DNA of 62,972 nucleotides from Brevibacillus borstelensis (GTDB taxonomy: Bacteria > Bacillota > Bacilli > Brevibacillales > Brevibacillaceae): contig NZ_RHHO01000035.1 of assembly GCF_003710865.1 (NCBI RefSeq), forward strand, positions 1-62,972, read 5' to 3'. The notes under the pieces were generated by a model. That model had not been told where the DNA came from and searched no databases. It saw nothing but the letters and a program-made list of their open reading frames with translations. Shown here piece after piece: positions 60,298 to 62,972 of the stretch (the first letter of the stretch is position 1; every line of letters begins with the position of its first letter). A program made the position numbers and the translations under genes.

Positions 60298-62253
60298 ATG
60301 AGAAAACACTTTGGGAAGCTTATATTCATACTCATTGCCCTTCTCGCGACCGGTTGCGTCTTCGTTTTAGGCTGGGAACCGGAGTATGCTTATGTTCCGC
60401 CTGCGGACAAGGTTTTGCGTCCTGCGCAAGCAAATGGTTTTCAGAACACGGGAGTCATGTATTACGACCTGTGGGGACAGACGTTTACGGTACAAGACAA
60501 AGCAAATGATCATACAGGCAGACTTTCTGCCCAAAATGGCGCTGTAGAAGTCAACGGCCGTCTGCTGCAATTGGGACGAACAACATTGTATCAGGAGACA
60601 TTCGGCAATGAAGTGTTTCTCACGGATATCATGGGCATTGTGGACGGCCCTTTGACGATCGCAAATATCGCGAAAGCTATTTTCCAGTTAAAAGGGGAGG
60701 GAACGACAAATTTACAGGTTGAGCTTGCTTATGATGTAACCGTAGGGGGAAGGTCTTTTAAGAAAGGGGAAAAGGTGGATACCGGCATAGATGTTCCCAA
60801 GGGAGCTTATGCGCCACTGGGATTGCCCATTAAGTGGTCGGAAGGAAAATTGAAAGTCGGGGTCAGTTGCATGGCCTGTCATGCGACCGTTGACCACGAG
60901 ACGAAAATGGTCATCGAAGGCGCTCCCAATTCCGATCTGAATGCCGGTTTGTTCCTCGCCTTGGCGACGAATTCCACCGCATTCTTTACACACACGGATG
61001 TAGCCAACCTAAAAGCATACATGAGCGGATTGGATCGTGTCGTGCCTACCTCTGATGGGAAAACGTCCCCTTTGCCCGATCCCGCTGCCTTGGAAAAAGC
61101 AGTGGACGAAAATTTAGTAAAATGGCCTCGGGGAAATATCGATTCGACGATCGATTTAACAAGCAATCCCTGTCAAATTCCCGATTCCTTCACAAAAGGA
61201 AATCACCCATATGGCTGGAGCGGCTTTTCTGCTGCCGGGCCATTTCATGGGTTAAGTGCGTTTAGCAACAACGTTCATGCGCAAAACTCCGATTCCCTCG
61301 CCCAAGTCGAGGCCAGCCAGGCATTATTCGGGCTGGATAAAGAAGTGTATCTGGGGACGCTATTGCAGAATGCTGCCGACCCGAAATACCGTTACGACCC
61401 GAAAAGCGGTCTGAAACCAACCGAGTTTTTTGCCAAAGTCGACCCTACGCCGGGTGTTCCTGGTGTAAACGAGATGATCAAGCCTCCGTCTTTTCCAAAG
61501 TTGACAGCCGTGGCTCCAGATGGATTGGTGATTGGTTCACCAGGCTACAAAGTCGGGGAACAGCTGAATGCGATGGCAGCCTACCAGAATACGATCACCC
61601 CTCCGAAGCATAAGGAAAAAGTCGACTCTAAACGAACAGTCTTAGGCGAGAATGTATTCAAGAGGGCGTCCTGCATTACTTGTCATGCGGGGGAAGCCTT
61701 TACCAATAACCGGGTGCTTACTTCCAAACAGATTGGGACGGAACCTTCCCGCGGAATGGCTCTGAAGAAAACCCAAAACCTGTTTGGTCCTCCATCGTTG
61801 TATACGCCAGATACGCCTGTTCCCATTCCGCCAGATGCAAAAGTGCTTCCCATTCCAACGGCCCATTTGGACCCGGAACAGCTAAAGATAGCGTTTGCAC
61901 ATGGCAATTCACCTGGGGGATACAAGGTAAAAGGGCTGATCGGCTTAAGATGGACTGCTCCTTATTTGCACGATGGCGGAGTTGCTGTTGGACCAAACCT
62001 GTCGCAATTGGGGGTACCCGGCACTTTGGCGAAGGGGATTTCACCCGATCCGGCCAATAGTTTGCGTGCTCTGATCGATAAAGATCTGCGGCAAAAAGTC
62101 ATCGCTGCAAACAAAAGCGCGAAGGAGCTTGCAGACGTACATATTGCCGGAAGCGGACATGAATTCTGGGTGGATTCATCGACAGGCTTTACGAAAGAAG
62201 AGCAGGATGCGCTGATTCAATACCTGCTGTCCCTGGGGAGCAGGAATCAATAG
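60298..62253 (+). CDS. di-heme cytochrome c lipoprotein (RoxA/peroxidase-like)
   Basis: The 651-residue protein has a lipoprotein signal ending LLATGC (Cys about 20) and two CxxCH haem sites, CMACH at about residue 197 and CITCH at about 459. Most of the remaining sequence is soluble and beta/alpha mixed. Di-heme proteins of this length include cytochrome c peroxidases and RoxA-like rubber oxygenases; a RoxA-like fold is my guess from length and spacing. Without a signal cleavage site for release, it is anchored outside the membrane. GTGAAAAGGGAG precedes ATG 60298. Confidence 0.82.
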   Translation: MRKHFGKLIFILIALLATGCVFVLGWEPEYAYVPPADKVLRPAQANGFQNTGVMYYDLWGQTFTVQDKANDHTGRLSAQNGAVEVNGRLLQLGRTTLYQETFGNEVFLTDIMGIVDGPLTIANIAKAIFQLKGEGTTNLQVELAYDVTVGGRSFKKGEKVDTGIDVPKGAYAPLGLPIKWSEGKLKVGVSCMACHATVDHETKMVIEGAPNSDLNAGLFLALATNSTAFFTHTDVANLKAYMSGLDRVVPTSDGKTSPLPDPAALEKAVDENLVKWPRGNIDSTIDLTSNPCQIPDSFTKGNHPYGWSGFSAAGPFHGLSAFSNNVHAQNSDSLAQVEASQALFGLDKEVYLGTLLQNAADPKYRYDPKSGLKPTEFFAKVDPTPGVPGVNEMIKPPSFPKLTAVAPDGLVIGSPGYKVGEQLNAMAAYQNTITPPKHKEKVDSKRTVLGENVFKRASCITCHAGEAFTNNRVLTSKQIGTEPSRGMALKKTQNLFGPPSLYTPDTPVPIPPDAKVLPIPTAHLDPEQLKIAFAHGNSPGGYKVKGLIGLRWTAPYLHDGGVAVGPNLSQLGVPGTLAKGISPDPANSLRALIDKDLRQKVIAANKSAKELADVHIAGSGHEFWVDSSTGFTKEEQDALIQYLLSLGSRNQ

Positions 62254-62313
62254 CCGAGGACATCTTCCCTCCCCAAAAACAACACGTAAAACGATTCATT
62301 GAAGAATGCTCTA

Positions 62314-62355
62314 AAAGGACAGACGATGGGGTATTTTGTTCCATTGTTTGTCCTT
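62314..62355 (+). terminator. hairpin after the cytochrome gene
   Basis: AAGGACAGACGATGG pairs with CCATTGTTTGTCCTT (two G-T pairs) around an 11-base loop. The tail is GTGTTT rather than a T-run. The rest of 62254-62466 shows a TATAAT-like box near 62431. Confidence 0.6.
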
Positions 62356-62466
62356 GTGTTTGATTACAAATCCGGGTCCACCGATCGTTCACCAGTTTGA
62401 CAGATTTGGACATGCCAAAAACATTTATAATAGTGGAAAAGTATAAACCGATGGGGGAACTCATTC

Positions 62467-62631
62467 ATGAATACTGGTTTTCTGATAGCTCTGGTCATTG
62501 TGTCCATTTTAATTATTTGGATTACCATCTGGGTCACGAATAAAGCATATGGCCGAAAGCCTGATGTCATTGACCCGATACAGTCGACAGAAAACAATGA
62601 TCCACTCAACAAAGAACCTGATCGATCATGA
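62467..62631 (+). CDS. small single-helix membrane protein (YtzI-like)
   Basis: The 54-residue protein has one helix (FLIALVIVSILIIWITIWV) and a short tail with KAYGRKPDVIDPI, resembling YtzI-type proteins as I recall them. Ribosome site TGGGGGAACTC precedes ATG. It follows the cytochrome gene by 213 bases. Confidence 0.6.
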   Translation: MNTGFLIALVIVSILIIWITIWVTNKAYGRKPDVIDPIQSTENNDPLNKEPDRS

Positions 62632-62766
62632 TAAACGTACAAGAGCGATGAAAAAGCAAACGCTCTTACTCACACAAAAGTATTGCTTGGTTCGATTATC
62701 GCCTTAAGCATAAAGAAGAATCATTACGAATTTGTCAGCAATCAAATAGCCAAAGTGATCATTAGT

Positions 62767-62798
62767 GCAGTCCTGCATATCGCAGGGCTGCTTTTTTT
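62767..62798 (+). terminator. terminator hairpin immediately before the group II intron
   Basis: GCAGTCCTGC and GCAGGGCTGC form a 10-bp stem (one G-T pair) with a 5-base loop, followed by seven T residues. The intron begins two bases after the last T. Confidence 0.85.
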
Positions 62799-62799
62799 G

Positions 62800-62972
62800 G
62801 TGCGCCCAGCATGGGCGATAGCTATAGGGTGAAAGTCCCGAACGGGGGTTGGCTGTACCAACCGTTAGCTCAAGGCAAGGGTGTCGACCGCGAGGTCGAA
62901 TCTGAAGGAAGCCGGCGGCAAAATCCCGACCTGAGGTACACGAACCCAATTTGAGGCTGTTGTATCCGGGCG
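62800..62972 (+). mobile_element. 5' end of a group II intron
   Basis: The sequence starts GTGCGCCCAGCATGGGCG, the group II 5' splice consensus GUGYG followed by the domain I stem. Further domain I hairpins (AGTCCCGAACGGGG, TGGCTGTACCA) follow before the window ends. It lies after a terminator stem and T-tract, the preferred target of group IIC introns. The 5' end fits the orientation of the 3' end at 1-225, which is probably another copy. Confidence 0.85.

Overview
The window looks like chromosome from a spore-forming, Gram-positive Bacillales organism, most likely Brevibacillus or a close relative. The evidence is a gerA-type germination operon, a CotF-like coat gene, a spore-photoproduct-lyase-family protein, strong AGGAGG-type ribosome binding sites, TTG/GTG starts, a large SLH-domain S-layer-type protein and the zinc form of ribosomal protein S14. 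The genus is an inference; no rRNA gene is present. Both ends lie inside group II introns on the + strand (3' end at 1-225, 5' end from 62800), so the window is probably a contig bounded by repeated introns.

Layout. 0.3-7.2 kb: nuclease, a DUF1801 remnant, a SWIM/SNF2-helicase operon and a divergent stand-alone IF-3 paralogue. 7.4-12.6 kb: SLH protein, DoxX/TetR pair, metallo-beta-lactamase-fold hydrolase and a sigma/anti-sigma deletion remnant. 12.9-17.2 kb: ger operon. 17.3-28.8 kb: mixed metabolic and transport genes, including a receptor-pheromone (RRNPP-type) pair whose receptor carries an in-frame stop, a doubly damaged MFS gene, and a CDGSH iron-sulfur protein that seems to start at CTG. 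29.3-39.7 kb: a 2-aminoethylphosphonate (AEP) uptake and degradation operon (phnS2-T2-U2-X-W), then a DeoR regulator and three microcompartment-type genes (PduL C-terminal piece, flavoprotein-like protein, EutN/CcmL vertex protein) and an EamA transporter. 39.8-46.1 kb: a minisatellite, a saccharopine-dehydrogenase-like protein, MgtC, and an alkylation/photoproduct repair operon. 46.3-51 kb: an NAD synthesis/salvage cluster (nadE, nadD, pncB, pncA) read from an NrtR-like Nudix regulator with two matching dyads at its promoter. 51-62.7 kb: a universal-stress-protein remnant, YebC, an FMN glutamate-synthase-like enzyme, spore-related genes including one with 47-residue repeats, a flavin amine oxidase, rpsN, small proteins, an M42 peptidase and a di-heme cytochrome lipoprotein.

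Two themes stand out. First, functional modules: AEP is converted by PhnW and PhnX to acetaldehyde, and aldehyde-compartment genes sit directly downstream; Ada, Ogt, a 2OG-Fe(II) oxygenase and an SPL-family radical SAM enzyme form one repair unit; four NAD genes sit under one NAD-sensing regulator. Second, gene decay: at least six loci carry a deletion, stop, frameshift or start-codon lesion, often with the rest of the reading frame intact, which suggests recent damage or sequencing error.
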